From positions 124,001 through 188,000 of the forward strand of contig JAIEOV010000022.1 of the NCBI GenBank assembly GCA_019750135.1: 64,000 bases of DNA, in the 5' to 3' direction. How positions within the stretch are numbered: the stretch's first letter is position 1; every line of letters starts with the position of its first letter. Below are positions 56,308 through 64,000 of this stretch, in pieces. The translations under genes and the position numbers were made by a program. The notes under the pieces are model-generated. The model did no database searches and had not been told where the DNA came from. It worked only from the letters and a program-made list of their open reading frames with translations. This stretch comes from Reyranella sp. Lineage in GTDB: Bacteria > Pseudomonadota > Alphaproteobacteria > Reyranellales > Reyranellaceae.

Positions 56308-56879
56308 GACGCCGAGGCTTCCTGGCATTTGTTGCGATCCCGTCGACGGTCGTCGGCGGTGTCGCGCCGGCGCTGGCGCTGGCGCAGCAGGTCGATCCGA
56401 TGACCTTGAAGCCCATCGTCAAGGCGGTGCGCGAGGGCGACGACGAGAAAGTGCGCAGCGCTCTCCTGAAGGGAGAAAGCCCCAACCAGGATTCCAACGG
56501 CCAGCCCCTGCTGATGGTCGCGGTCCTCGCCGGGCAGCTCTCGATCGTCGAGATCCTGCTGAAGGGCGGCGCCTTCCCCGACGCCATGGACAGGGAAGGC
56601 AACACCTCGCTGACCCGGGCCGCCGAGAAGGGCGATGTCGACGTGGTCGAGATCCTGCTCGCCCGGAATGCCAAGGTCGACGGGCAGACTCGCCAGGGCG
56701 CCACGGCGCTCAGCATCGCATCGCGCCGGGGCTATGCCGAGGTCGTTCGCGCGCTGCTGGCCAAGAAGGCCGATCCCAACAAGGCCGATTTCACCGGCCG
56801 CACGCCGCTTGCCTACGCCCGCCAGGCCGGCAAGCCCAGCATCGAGGCCATGCTGCGCAAGGCCGGCGCGCGCGAGTGA
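56304..56879 (+). CDS. Exported ankyrin-repeat protein
   Basis: The 191-residue protein has a signal peptide ([20 protein letters not shown]). Four to five ankyrin repeats follow, with units such as [40 protein letters not shown] and [20 protein letters not shown]. Such proteins bind other periplasmic proteins; partner unknown. It is coupled to gshB upstream and arfB downstream. Confidence 0.88.
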   Translation: MRRRGFLAFVAIPSTVVGGVAPALALAQQVDPMTLKPIVKAVREGDDEKVRSALLKGESPNQDSNGQPLLMVAVLAGQLSIVEILLKGGAFPDAMDREGNTSLTRAAEKGDVDVVEILLARNAKVDGQTRQGATALSIASRRGYAEVVRALLAKKADPNKADFTGRTPLAYARQAGKPSIEAMLRKAGARE

Positions 56880-57328
56880 TGTCGGGCGCGGCTCACAACA
56901 AGGCCGCGCCGATCTGGATATCGGGGGCGCTCGCGATCGATCCGGCCGAGATCGAGGAAAGCTTCGTGCGCGCCGCGGGACCCGGCGGCCAGCACGTCAA
57001 CAAGACCTCGACGGCGGTGCAGCTGCGCTTCGACGTACGCCATTCTCCGTCGCTGCCCGACGACGTGCGCCAGCGCCTGGAGCGGCTGGCCGGCCGGCGG
57101 CTGACGCGCGAGGGCGTGCTGGTGCTGGTGGCCCAGGGCGAACGCAGCCAGAAGCGCAACCGCGAAGAGGCGCTGGAGCGCCTGGTCGAGCTGGTGCGGG
57201 CCGCCGCCCGCCCGCCGACGCCGCGCAAGAAGACCAAGCCCACCAAGGCGAGCAAGCGGCGCCGGCTGGACGACAAGAAGCGGCATGGGGCAGTGAAGTC
57301 GCTACGCTCAAAGGCGTCGTACGACTGA
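56879..57328 (+). CDS. arfB: Alternative ribosome-rescue factor ArfB (peptidyl-tRNA hydrolase)
   Basis: ATG 56879 overlaps the ankyrin stop (TGATG); a GTG 3 bases earlier is also possible. The 149-residue protein has the class I release-factor motif AGPGGQHVNKTSTAVQLRF (Gly36-Gly37-Gln38), which hydrolyses peptidyl-tRNA. The Lys/Arg-rich C-terminal tail (TPRKKTKPTKASKRRRLDD) is the part that ArfB inserts into the empty mRNA channel of stalled ribosomes. Length is typical. Confidence 0.94.
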   Translation: MSGAAHNKAAPIWISGALAIDPAEIEESFVRAAGPGGQHVNKTSTAVQLRFDVRHSPSLPDDVRQRLERLAGRRLTREGVLVLVAQGERSQKRNREEALERLVELVRAAARPPTPRKKTKPTKASKRRRLDDKKRHGAVKSLRSKASYD

Positions 57329-57378
57329 CACCACCTCACCGCCGCGCTTTGCGCGGCTCCTCAGGATGAGGTGGGTGT
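57328..57378. repeat. REP-like palindrome between arfB and fumC
   Basis: Outer arms ACACCACCTCA (57328-57338) and TGAGGTGGGTGT (57367-57378) pair with one bulge. An inner GCCGCGC-TTT-GCGCGGC stem (57341-57357) and CCTCA/TGAGG (57359-57371) add structure. The CCTCATCCTGAGG core resembles dispersed alphaproteobacterial repeats. Confidence 0.55.
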
Positions 57379-57415
57379 GTTACGACTTCCCGCTCAACAA
57401 TCAAAGGAGCGCCCC

Positions 57416-58819
57416 GTGGCAGACGTACGCAAGGAGACGGACAGTCTCGGAGAAGTGAGCGTGCCGGCCGACAAGCTGTGGGGCGCGCAGACCCAGCGCT
57501 CGCTGGAGCATTTCAGCATCGGCAAGGATCTTATCCCGCGCGAGATGATCACCGGCTACGCCACCCTGAAGAAGGCGGCGGCCAACGCCAACCATGACGG
57601 CAAGCGACTCGACGACAAGGTGCACGGGCTGATCGTCCAGGTCTGCGACGAGATCCTGGCCGGCCAGCATCACGACATGTTCCCGCTGCACGTCTGGATG
57701 ACCGGCTCGGGCACCCAGTTCAACATGAACGTCAACGAGGTGATCTCCAACCGCTGCTGCCAGATCGCCGGCACGCCGTTGGGATCGAAGAAGCCGGTCC
57801 ATCCCAACGACCACGTCAACATGTCCCAGTCGTCGAACGACAGCTTCCCGTCGGTGATGTACATCGCCGCGGCCGTGAACACGGTCGAGCGGCTGCTGCC
57901 GGCGGTGAAGGCCCTGCACGATGCGATCGACGCCAAGGCCAAGGCGTGGGACGACATCGTCAAGATCGGCCGCACCCACATGCAGGACGCCACGCCGATC
58001 ACGCTGGGCCAGGAATGGTCGGGCTATGCCGGCATGCTGGCCGACAATATCGAGCGCATCCAGGACGCGCTGAAGGGCGTCTATCACCTGGCGCTGGGCG
58101 GCACCGCGGTCGGCACCGGGATCAACGCGGCGCCGGGCTTCGCCGAGGCCGCGGCGGCCGAGATCGCCAAGCTCACCAAGCTGCCGTTCATCACCGCGCC
58201 CAACAAGTTCACGGTGCAGGGCGCGCACGATGCGTTGGTGCAGCTCTCGGGCACGTTCCGTACGCTCGCCGCCTCGCTCTACAAGATCGCCAACGACATC
58301 CGTCTGATGTCGTGCGGCCCGCGTGCCGGCTTCGCCGAGCTGGAGATTCCCGAGAACGAGCCCGGTTCGTCGATCATGCCGGGCAAGGTCAACCCGACCC
58401 AGTGCGAGGCGCTGGCCATGATCGCCGTCCAGGTGATGGCCAACGACGTCGCGGTCGGCTTCGGCGGCGCCGGCGGCTATCTCGAGATGAACGTCTACAA
58501 GCCGCTGATGATCTTCAACATCACGCACTCGATCACGATCATGGCCGACGGCTGCACCAACTTCCGCAAGTTCCTGGTCGAGGGCACCAAGCCCAACCTC
58601 AGGAAGATCAAGGAATACGTCGACCGCTCGCTGATGCTGGTGACCGCGCTGGCGCCGGTGATCGGCTACGACAAGGCCTCGAAGATCGCTCACTACGCCA
58701 TGGACAACGACCTGACGCTCAAGGAGGCGGCGCTGAAGCTCGCCTACGTGACCGAGGCCGAGTTCAACAAGATCGTCGATCCAGCCAAGATGGTCCGGCC
58801 CTACGTGGCGACGGAGTAG
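57416..58819 (+). CDS. fumC: Class II fumarate hydratase
   Basis: FumC converts fumarate to malate in the TCA cycle without iron-sulfur. GTG 57416 follows AAAGGAG by 8 bases and gives 467 residues beginning [20 protein letters not shown]. Family signatures are [29 protein letters not shown], and [16 protein letters not shown]. The track of earlier in-frame starts would add only spurious residues. Confidence 0.96.
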   Translation: MADVRKETDSLGEVSVPADKLWGAQTQRSLEHFSIGKDLIPREMITGYATLKKAAANANHDGKRLDDKVHGLIVQVCDEILAGQHHDMFPLHVWMTGSGTQFNMNVNEVISNRCCQIAGTPLGSKKPVHPNDHVNMSQSSNDSFPSVMYIAAAVNTVERLLPAVKALHDAIDAKAKAWDDIVKIGRTHMQDATPITLGQEWSGYAGMLADNIERIQDALKGVYHLALGGTAVGTGINAAPGFAEAAAAEIAKLTKLPFITAPNKFTVQGAHDALVQLSGTFRTLAASLYKIANDIRLMSCGPRAGFAELEIPENEPGSSIMPGKVNPTQCEALAMIAVQVMANDVAVGFGGAGGYLEMNVYKPLMIFNITHSITIMADGCTNFRKFLVEGTKPNLRKIKEYVDRSLMLVTALAPVIGYDKASKIAHYAMDNDLTLKEAALKLAYVTEAEFNKIVDPAKMVRPYVATE

Positions 58820-58822
58820 CCG

Positions 58823-60058
58823 CTAACGCTCGAATCGCCATTGCCGCTCGGTGAGGAACCGGGCGGCGATCAGGCCCATGGCCATGGCGCCGACCGCGAA
58901 GCAGCAGATGGCGCCGGCCGTGATGGCGTCGATCACCTTGCCCTGGTTCAGGAACACGATGGTCTGGAAAGCGTAGAGGCCGGGCACCATCATGATGATG
59001 CTGGGCACCGTGAGGGCGATGCGCGGCACGTGCAAGGGCTCGCGCACCAGCGACGCGCCCAGCCCGACGGCCAGCGCGCCGAAGAACGTGGCGCTGGGCA
59101 GGGCGAAGCCCAGGTCATGCAACGCCAGCCGGATCTCGTTGCCGACCAGGGTCAGAACAGCGACGACCAGCACCGTGCGCAGCGGATTGTTGAACAGGAT
59201 GCCGTAACCGCAGCCGCCGGCGAAGCAGGCCACGGCGCGCCATAGCAGGGTCGCGGGCTCGACGCCGAGGCCGGCCGGTCCTGCCGGCGCCGGCGTGAGG
59301 CCGGCCAGGGCGGCGACGAGGGACAGCCCGGCGGCGGCGGCCAGGGTCAGCAGCACGGCATAGAACAGCCGGGCGATGCCCGCCGTCGTCTGGTGCTGCA
59401 CGAGATCGAGCAGGGCCGCGACCAGCGGGAAGCCCGGCACCAGGAAAAGCACCGACGAGATGAAGCCCACCGCATGCGCGAGCGAAAAACTCTGCACGCC
59501 GAAGCCGAGCACGATCAGGCAATAGACACCCGACGCCAGCACGGCGCACAGGGCGGTCATGGCGTACTGGTTGAAGCCTTTGCGCGACAACAGGGTGCGC
59601 GCGGTCTGGCCCAGCCCGCCGCTGACGGCCGCCGCCCCCGTCGCCAGCATGTCGCCACCGTTCAGGTACGAAAAGCACGCCGAAGCGACCGCCATCGACA
59701 GCGCGATCGGCAGCAGCGAATGCAAGGGTGGCGTGGCCTCGATGGCGTCGATCTCGGTCGCCAGCGCCTCGGCGGTCAGGCCGGGCTTGCTGGTGCGGGC
59801 CAGCCGTTCGAGCGCGGCGATGCGCGAGGCATCGACGCCGAGCGGCGCCATTTCGCGCGTCAGTGTCACGCTCTCGGCCCCGGCTCGCGCCGTCGCCGTC
59901 ATGCTGCCGATGGTGATGTGGACCGCGAGATGGTCGATGCCGAGCGCCTTGGCCAGCACCCCCATGGCGTCGCGCACGCGGAAGGCCGTGTCGCCCGACC
60001 GCAGCATCGCCGCGCCGAAGCGCAGGATGGTGTCGAGGGAAGCGGCGAGCTGAGTCAT
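58823..60058 (-). CDS. Threonine/serine exporter family (ThrE-type) membrane protein
   Basis: ATG 60058 gives 411 residues. The N-terminal DUF1212 domain shows in LRFGAAMLRSGDTAFRVRD and the ThrE-type membrane domains follow, including FLVPGFPLVAALLDLVQHQT. About ten helices are expected. ThrE exports threonine and serine. A perfect palindrome (60061-60130) lies 2 bases before the start and leaves no ribosome site; a GTG at 60076 would be inside the repeat. How it is translated is unclear. Confidence 0.82.
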   Translation of the reverse strand: MTQLAASLDTILRFGAAMLRSGDTAFRVRDAMGVLAKALGIDHLAVHITIGSMTATARAGAESVTLTREMAPLGVDASRIAALERLARTSKPGLTAEALATEIDAIEATPPLHSLLPIALSMAVASACFSYLNGGDMLATGAAAVSGGLGQTARTLLSRKGFNQYAMTALCAVLASGVYCLIVLGFGVQSFSLAHAVGFISSVLFLVPGFPLVAALLDLVQHQTTAGIARLFYAVLLTLAAAAGLSLVAALAGLTPAPAGPAGLGVEPATLLWRAVACFAGGCGYGILFNNPLRTVLVVAVLTLVGNEIRLALHDLGFALPSATFFGALAVGLGASLVREPLHVPRIALTVPSIIMMVPGLYAFQTIVFLNQGKVIDAITAGAICCFAVGAMAMGLIAARFLTERQWRFER

Positions 60059-60060
60059 GC

Positions 60061-60130
60061 GCTGGGGGCGCGCCACTCCAGTGGCGCGTCATGATTCATG
60101 ATCGCGCCACTGGAGTGGCGCGCCCCCAGC
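60061..60130. repeat. Palindromic repeat, GCCACT module
   Basis: Perfect 28-base arms (60061-60088 and 60103-60130, core GCTGGGGGCGCGCCACTCCA) flank TCATGATTCATGAT. It occupies the gap between mqo and the ThrE-type gene. It is the same module as the inner arms at 46152-46228. Confidence 0.85.
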
Positions 60131-60137
60131 GAAGACA

Positions 60138-61637
60138 TCACGCGATCTTCAACCCCAGCACCTCAGCCGTGTCCTTGCGGACGCGCTCGACCAGGGCGGC
60201 ATCGGTCTTGAGGTCGCCGCCGTAGGACGGGATCATCTCCTTGATCTTGGGCACCCAGTGGCCGACGAGCTGCCGGTGGAAGCAGTTCTCCAGCATGTGC
60301 ACCATGATCCACACCGCCGTCGAGGCGCCGGGCGAGGCGCCGAGCAGGGCGACGATCGAGGAATCGGCCGAGGCCACGATCTCGGTGCCGAATTCCAGCG
60401 TGCCGGTCTTCAGCTTGCTGTGCTTGATGATCTGGACGCGCTGGCCGGCGACGTCGAGCTCCCAGTCGCTCTCCTTCAGGTTGGGATAGAACTCGCGCAG
60501 CGCCTTGTAGCGGTCCTCCTTGGTCTGGAAGACCTGCCCGACCAGGTATTCCTCGAGCGCGAAGTTGTCCCGTCCGACGGCCAGCAGCGGCAGGATGTTG
60601 TCGGGCCGGATCGACAGCGCCAGGTCGAACAGCGAGCCGTGCTTCAGGAACTTGGTCGAGAAGCCGGCATAGGGACCGAACAGCAGCCAGCGCTTGCCGT
60701 CGATGATGCGCGTGTCGAGATGGGGCACCGACATCGGCGGCGAGCCGGCGGCGGCCATGCCGTAGACCTTGGCGTCGTGGCGGTCGGCGATCTCGGGCTT
60801 GCCGCAGCGCAGCCAGATGCCGCTCACCGGGAAGCCGGCGAAGCCCTTGGCCTCCGGGATGCCGGATTTCTGCAGCAGGGAGATCGCCGCACCCCCGGCG
60901 CCGAGGAAGACGTAGCGCGCGCCGATGCGGCGGGTCTCGCCGGTCTTTTCGTTGCGCACGTCCAGCCACCAGCCGTCGCCGGTCGGGCGGCGCTGCAGGT
61001 CGGTGACCTCGTGCTCGAAATGCACGCTGAATCTGTCCTGAGTCCTCAGGTAGTTCATCAGGTTGGTGGTGAGCGCGCCGTAATTGACGTCGGCGCCGCT
61101 CACGATGCGGGTGGCGGCGACGACCTGATTGGGATCGCGGCCCTCCATGATCAGCGGCGCCCATTCGGCGATCTGCTTGTGGTCCTGGCTGAACTCCATG
61201 CCGTGATAGCAGTGATGGGCGCTCATCGCGGCGTGGCGCTTCTTCAGGAAGGCCGCGCGATCCTCGCCGATCACGAAGCTCATGTGCGGCACGGGATGGA
61301 TGAAGGAATCGGGCGAGGGGATGGCGCCCTTGCGGATCAGGTACGACCAGAACTGGCGCGACATGTCGAACTCGACATTGACCTCGAGCGCCTTGGCGAT
61401 GTCGACCGTGCCGTCCGGGCGCATCGGCGTGTAGTTCAGCTCGCAGTTGGCGGCGTGGCCGGTGCCGGCGTTGTTCCAGGGGCCCGAGCTCTCCTGGGCC
61501 TCGCCGGGCAGGCGCTCGATCATCTCGATACGCAGGTGCGGCTGCAGCTCCTTCAGGAACACCACCAGGGTGGTGCTCATGATGCCGGCGCCGACCAGGA
61601 CGATGTCCGCGCTGTCGGCTTCGTTGCTCTGGGTCAT
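60138..61637 (-). CDS. mqo: Malate:quinone oxidoreductase
   Basis: Mqo oxidises malate to oxaloacetate and passes electrons to quinone at the inner face of the membrane. The 499-residue FAD protein has [19 protein letters not shown] (dinucleotide site), [20 protein letters not shown], and [16 protein letters not shown] near the C-terminus. fumC nearby encodes the preceding TCA step, though on the other strand. A cupin gene is 15 bases upstream. Confidence 0.95.
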   Translation of the reverse strand: MTQSNEADSADIVLVGAGIMSTTLVVFLKELQPHLRIEMIERLPGEAQESSGPWNNAGTGHAANCELNYTPMRPDGTVDIAKALEVNVEFDMSRQFWSYLIRKGAIPSPDSFIHPVPHMSFVIGEDRAAFLKKRHAAMSAHHCYHGMEFSQDHKQIAEWAPLIMEGRDPNQVVAATRIVSGADVNYGALTTNLMNYLRTQDRFSVHFEHEVTDLQRRPTGDGWWLDVRNEKTGETRRIGARYVFLGAGGAAISLLQKSGIPEAKGFAGFPVSGIWLRCGKPEIADRHDAKVYGMAAAGSPPMSVPHLDTRIIDGKRWLLFGPYAGFSTKFLKHGSLFDLALSIRPDNILPLLAVGRDNFALEEYLVGQVFQTKEDRYKALREFYPNLKESDWELDVAGQRVQIIKHSKLKTGTLEFGTEIVASADSSIVALLGASPGASTAVWIMVHMLENCFHRQLVGHWVPKIKEMIPSYGGDLKTDAALVERVRKDTAEVLGLKIA

Positions 61638-61652
61638 GCGTTCTCTCCGAAA

Positions 61653-62039
61653 CTATTGCGCGCGCCTGAACGGCACCGCCGTGCCGGGCTCGAGCACGAC
61701 ATAGAGGCGCCGCCACGGCTCGTCGTTGACCAGCTTCCAGCTGTGGCCGCCACCCGTCGTGTCCTCGGCCAGCAGGATCTCGCCCGGCTCCAGGATGAAG
61801 TGCTGGCCGCCGCGCGTCTGGAAGTCGAGCTTGCCGCTCAGGGTGATCACCAGCTGGCGGGCCGGCGCGGTATGCCATTCGAAGGTGCCGCCCGACCGGG
61901 TCTCCTGGAACGAGGCGTGTGAGGCCCCGAGCTTGCCGGTCAGGAAGTCGCCGCGCGCGCCGGGTTCGAGATCGATGAAGCCTTCCTCGGCATGCGAATT
62001 CTGGTCCTCGCCGGTCCACAGACGCACACACCGGATCAT
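61653..62039 (-). CDS. Single-domain cupin protein
   Basis: The start 62039 is preceded by GGAGGCGTAACG and gives 128 residues. The cupin core shows in TFEWHTAPARQLVITLSGKL (His and Arg metal/substrate positions) and FILEPGEILLAEDTTGGGHS. It may be a small dioxygenase-like or binding protein; no activity can be assigned. It is probably co-transcribed with mqo. Confidence 0.75.
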   Translation of the reverse strand: MIRCVRLWTGEDQNSHAEEGFIDLEPGARGDFLTGKLGASHASFQETRSGGTFEWHTAPARQLVITLSGKLDFQTRGGQHFILEPGEILLAEDTTGGGHSWKLVNDEPWRRLYVVLEPGTAVPFRRAQ

Positions 62040-62143
62040 CGTTACGCCTCCGCGATGGCAGTTACGGCGGCAGTATGCTGTGCCGTAGCCGCGGGGTGAA
62101 GGGGGCAGACGTGCCGACTCTCCGATGGTATATCCGCTGCCAC

Positions 62144-62220
62144 GTCCCCGTAGCTCAGCTGGATAGAGCAGCGGTTTCCTAAACCGGAGGTCGGAGGTTC
62201 GAATCCTCTCGGGGACGCCA
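62144..62220 (+). tRNA. tRNA-Arg (anticodon CCU)
   Basis: The 77-base gene has a perfect acceptor stem (GTCCCCG/CGGGGAC), D-arm GCTC..GAGC, anticodon loop TTCCTAA (anticodon CCT, read CCU), TTCGAATC T-loop and an encoded CCA end. The outermost anticodon-stem pair (position 27-43) is a G-G mismatch. It reads AGG codons. Confidence 0.95.
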
Positions 62221-62310
62221 TTCTGCTTCGCGCTATGCGCTACGCAGAACAGGCCCTGCCACAATGATGCGCGAAGCAGAATGCCCTCCGAAGCCTTGGC
62301 GTAGGAGGGC
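62220..62310. repeat. Two REP-like palindromes after tRNA-Arg
   Basis: ATTCTGCTTCGCGC (62220-62233) pairs perfectly with 62269-62282. Next, GCCCTCC (62283-62289) pairs with GGAGGGC (62304-62310) across GAAGCCTTGGCGTA, a core known from dispersed bacterial repeats that yields the junk peptide SYAKASEG. The tandem lies at the 3' end of a tRNA gene, a favoured insertion site. Confidence 0.65.
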
Positions 62311-62334
62311 TGACAACCCCGTGACGCGCTACGG

Positions 62335-63915
62335 TTACACCGCAAGCCCGTCGACGAATTCCCCGACGCTCGTCAGCACGGGTTGCTGATCGCCGGCGAA
62401 GGCCCAATGGTCGGCGCCATCGAGCTCGACGAAGCGCGCCTCGGCGATGTGGCTGGCGAGATGGCGGCCGGCGCCGATGCGGACGGCGTTGTCGCCGCGA
62501 CGGTGCATCACCAGGGTTGGAGCGGAGATTCGCGGTAGAAGGTGCCGCACATCTGTGTCTCGCAGCGTCTCGAGGACGCCTTTGATGGCGCCCGGGCTCG
62601 ACGCCGCCCGCAGCAGGCCGGCCCACCAGGCTTTTGCGCGCGGATCCTCGGAGAGGCTCGGTGCAAACGTCTCGATACCGGCGGGTCCGCCCCAGACCTC
62701 GACCAGCTGGCGAAGCCACATGTCGTACTGACCGGGCTTCAGCGTGTGCGGATAGTCGGGCGTCGCACTTCCCTTCGCCAGTGAGGCGAACAGGATGAGG
62801 CCGGCGACACGATCGGGGTAATCCGCGGCGAACTTTATGCAGGCCGGCCCGCCCTCGGATGCGCCGAACAGCACGACGCGGCGGCTGCGTGCGGCGTCGA
62901 GCACGGTGCCGATGTCCTGTGCCGTCGCGTCGACGCTGGGCGCGAAGCCGACCCGGTCGGACAGCCCGACGCCGCGACGATCGAGCAGGATGAGGCGCCC
63001 CATCCCGGCGAGCGCGGACAGGAACGTCCGGCAGCGTGGTTCCTCCCAGACGCGTTCCACGTGGGACACGAAGCCGGGCAGCATCAGGATGTCTAATCGG
63101 CCGGCGCCGTAGGTCTGGTAGGCGAGATGGACGCCGCCGCCGCTGGTGTAGCGCGTCGGCGGCGGCTCCTCGACCGCCGATGCCGCACCAGCGCTCAGCA
63201 GGGCGAGCGTCTCGGCTTCGGGCGCCACGTCGAGCTCATCGCGAAGACGTTGCGTCAGCGCCGCGAGGTGGCGCTCGGCGCCCATCCGGTCTCCGGTGAG
63301 CAGGCGATTGCGGATGAGGTGCCGGCCATAGACCTCGCTCAAGGGATCGAGCTCGACGAGCCGGTTGGCGTACGACGCTGCGGCAGCGTAGTCGCCGGCC
63401 GCATTCTTGTCGTGCACCATACGCTCGAGCGCCTGGATCGCCCGGCCGCGCAAGGCCTCGCGGCGAAAGAAGGCCCATTCGTCGAACAGCGGCGAGTCGC
63501 CGGGCGAGAAGCCGTCGAGGAAGTCGCCGACGTAAAGACGGCAGGCGCGCTCGAATGCGCCGCCGTCGCAGGCCTGCTCGAACAGCCGGGAGTCGATCTG
63601 CAAATCGATGGCCGGCGACCATCGGACCGTCGAACGGTCGATCACAAGAGCGTCATCGCCGAGCACGGCCTGAAGGCGGTGCAGCAGGCGCCGCAGCCGC
63701 GCCCGCACGACGTCTGCGGCGTCTTCCGGCCACAGCATGGTGGCGATCGCCTCGCGTCCGACCGGGCCTCCGGCTTCGGCCAGATGGACCAGCAGGGCCA
63801 GGCCCTTGCGCAAAGCCAAGGGACACGGCCGGTCGTTCCGCCGGATCTCCGGAAAGCCAAGCGTCCGCACGGTGAAGCGGGGACATTCAGGGGACGAAGC
63901 GATGCTACCGGCCAC
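62335..63915 (-). CDS. SARP/BTAD regulator fused to an alpha/beta hydrolase
   Basis: The 526-residue protein has three parts. Residues about 13-100 form a winged helix (ALRKGLALLVHLAEAGGPVG), about 105-240 a bacterial transcriptional activator domain (TPR-like; FERACRLYVGDFLDGFSPGD). Residues about 255-526 form an alpha/beta hydrolase with GASEGG (Ser353), HRRGDNAV (Asp475) and DGADHWAF (His503), a complete catalytic triad. The first two parts match AfsR/DnrI-type activators. The enzyme part might sense or cleave the ligand that controls DNA binding; this is inference. Its substrate is unknown. Confidence 0.85.
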   Translation of the reverse strand: MAGSIASSPECPRFTVRTLGFPEIRRNDRPCPLALRKGLALLVHLAEAGGPVGREAIATMLWPEDAADVVRARLRRLLHRLQAVLGDDALVIDRSTVRWSPAIDLQIDSRLFEQACDGGAFERACRLYVGDFLDGFSPGDSPLFDEWAFFRREALRGRAIQALERMVHDKNAAGDYAAAASYANRLVELDPLSEVYGRHLIRNRLLTGDRMGAERHLAALTQRLRDELDVAPEAETLALLSAGAASAVEEPPPTRYTSGGGVHLAYQTYGAGRLDILMLPGFVSHVERVWEEPRCRTFLSALAGMGRLILLDRRGVGLSDRVGFAPSVDATAQDIGTVLDAARSRRVVLFGASEGGPACIKFAADYPDRVAGLILFASLAKGSATPDYPHTLKPGQYDMWLRQLVEVWGGPAGIETFAPSLSEDPRAKAWWAGLLRAASSPGAIKGVLETLRDTDVRHLLPRISAPTLVMHRRGDNAVRIGAGRHLASHIAEARFVELDGADHWAFAGDQQPVLTSVGEFVDGLAV

Positions 63916-63959
63916 GGACTTGATGATCGCATGCGTCGCCTCTCTCGGGGACTCCCCAA

Positions 63960-64000
63960 ATGAAAGACAACAAATCGCTCCTGGTTTTGTGCATCGTGAC
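63960..64000 (+). CDS. Possible start of an exported protein (truncated by window end)
   Basis: ATG 63960 opens a frame that runs off the window: MKDNKSLLVLCIV, a Lys-containing then hydrophobic start like a signal peptide. Upstream lies only a CGGGGA, a weak ribosome site. It is divergent from the SARP-hydrolase gene by 44 bases. Too little is visible to name it. Confidence 0.3.
   Translation, partial: MKDNKSLLVLCIV

Noticed and set aside
60076-60092. Upstream start for the ThrE-type gene
   Set aside because: These starts lie inside the palindromic repeat and add residues encoded by the repeat; kept only as a note to the ATG at 60058.

Overview
This is a 64 kb stretch of a GC-rich alphaproteobacterial chromosome. 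The gene order ffh-rpsP-rimM-trmD-rplS-leuC..leuD-leuB, the hemC/tsaD-gpsA-EVE block, and the mix of families (YciB, DUF6489, TIGR02466, ThrE-type exporter, creatininase family, several ABC/IclR/Rieske sets) fit a soil or environmental Rhodospirillales/Hyphomicrobiales-type organism; a Reyranella-like genome is my guess, made from memory of protein style and not from a search. Coding density is very high. Many neighbouring genes overlap or abut, and several convergent pairs have 0-6 bases between or shared by their stops.

Region by region. 0.2-5.1 kb: small membrane protein, hisN, membrane-anchored cytochrome c, pheA, rpe, a membrane protein and a GST-like protein. 5.1-8.7 kb: PhzF-like protein, sugar-phosphate isomerase-like protein and a HerA/DUF853 ATPase. 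8.7-11.4 kb: an ECF sigma/anti-sigma pair facing a two-gene export operon (Tat-type metallophosphoesterase plus a CuA-type cupredoxin); matching promoter elements lie in the divergent gap. 11.4-19.3 kb: leuB, leuD, two RDD membrane proteins, leuC, then rplS, trmD, rimM, rpsP and ffh, all on the minus strand. 19.5-24.3 kb: CPBP protease, HCCA isomerase-like protein, glycosyltransferase-like protein, dapF, ftsY, yciB. 24.3-25.7 kb: an IS110/IS1111-type insertion sequence inserted into a long palindrome.

25.8-38.3 kb is the most unusual part. Two paralogous catabolic clusters face away from each other. Each has a Rieske non-heme iron oxygenase, a periplasmic binding protein, a double permease, an ABC ATPase and an IclR regulator. 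A near-identical palindrome (CGTACT-A-n-n-GTACG) lies just upstream of each oxygenase. Together they look like two uptake-plus-oxidation units for related, unidentified (perhaps aromatic or carboxylic) substrates.

38.3-62 kb is mostly housekeeping: NUDIX, pgk, TusA-like, M48 lipoprotein, hemC, tsaD, TIGR02466 oxygenase, gpsA, EVE, DMT transporter, creatininase-family amidohydrolase, YyaL-type thioredoxin-domain protein, diaminopropionate ammonia-lyase-like enzyme, ferredoxin, HAD, LpoA-like lipoprotein, rsmI, YraN, SirB1, gshB, ankyrin protein, arfB, fumC, ThrE-type exporter, mqo and a cupin. tRNA-Arg(CCU) follows, then a SARP/BTAD regulator fused to an alpha/beta hydrolase. Modular palindromic repeats (three copies of a two-module family, plus other REP-like hairpins) punctuate this half.
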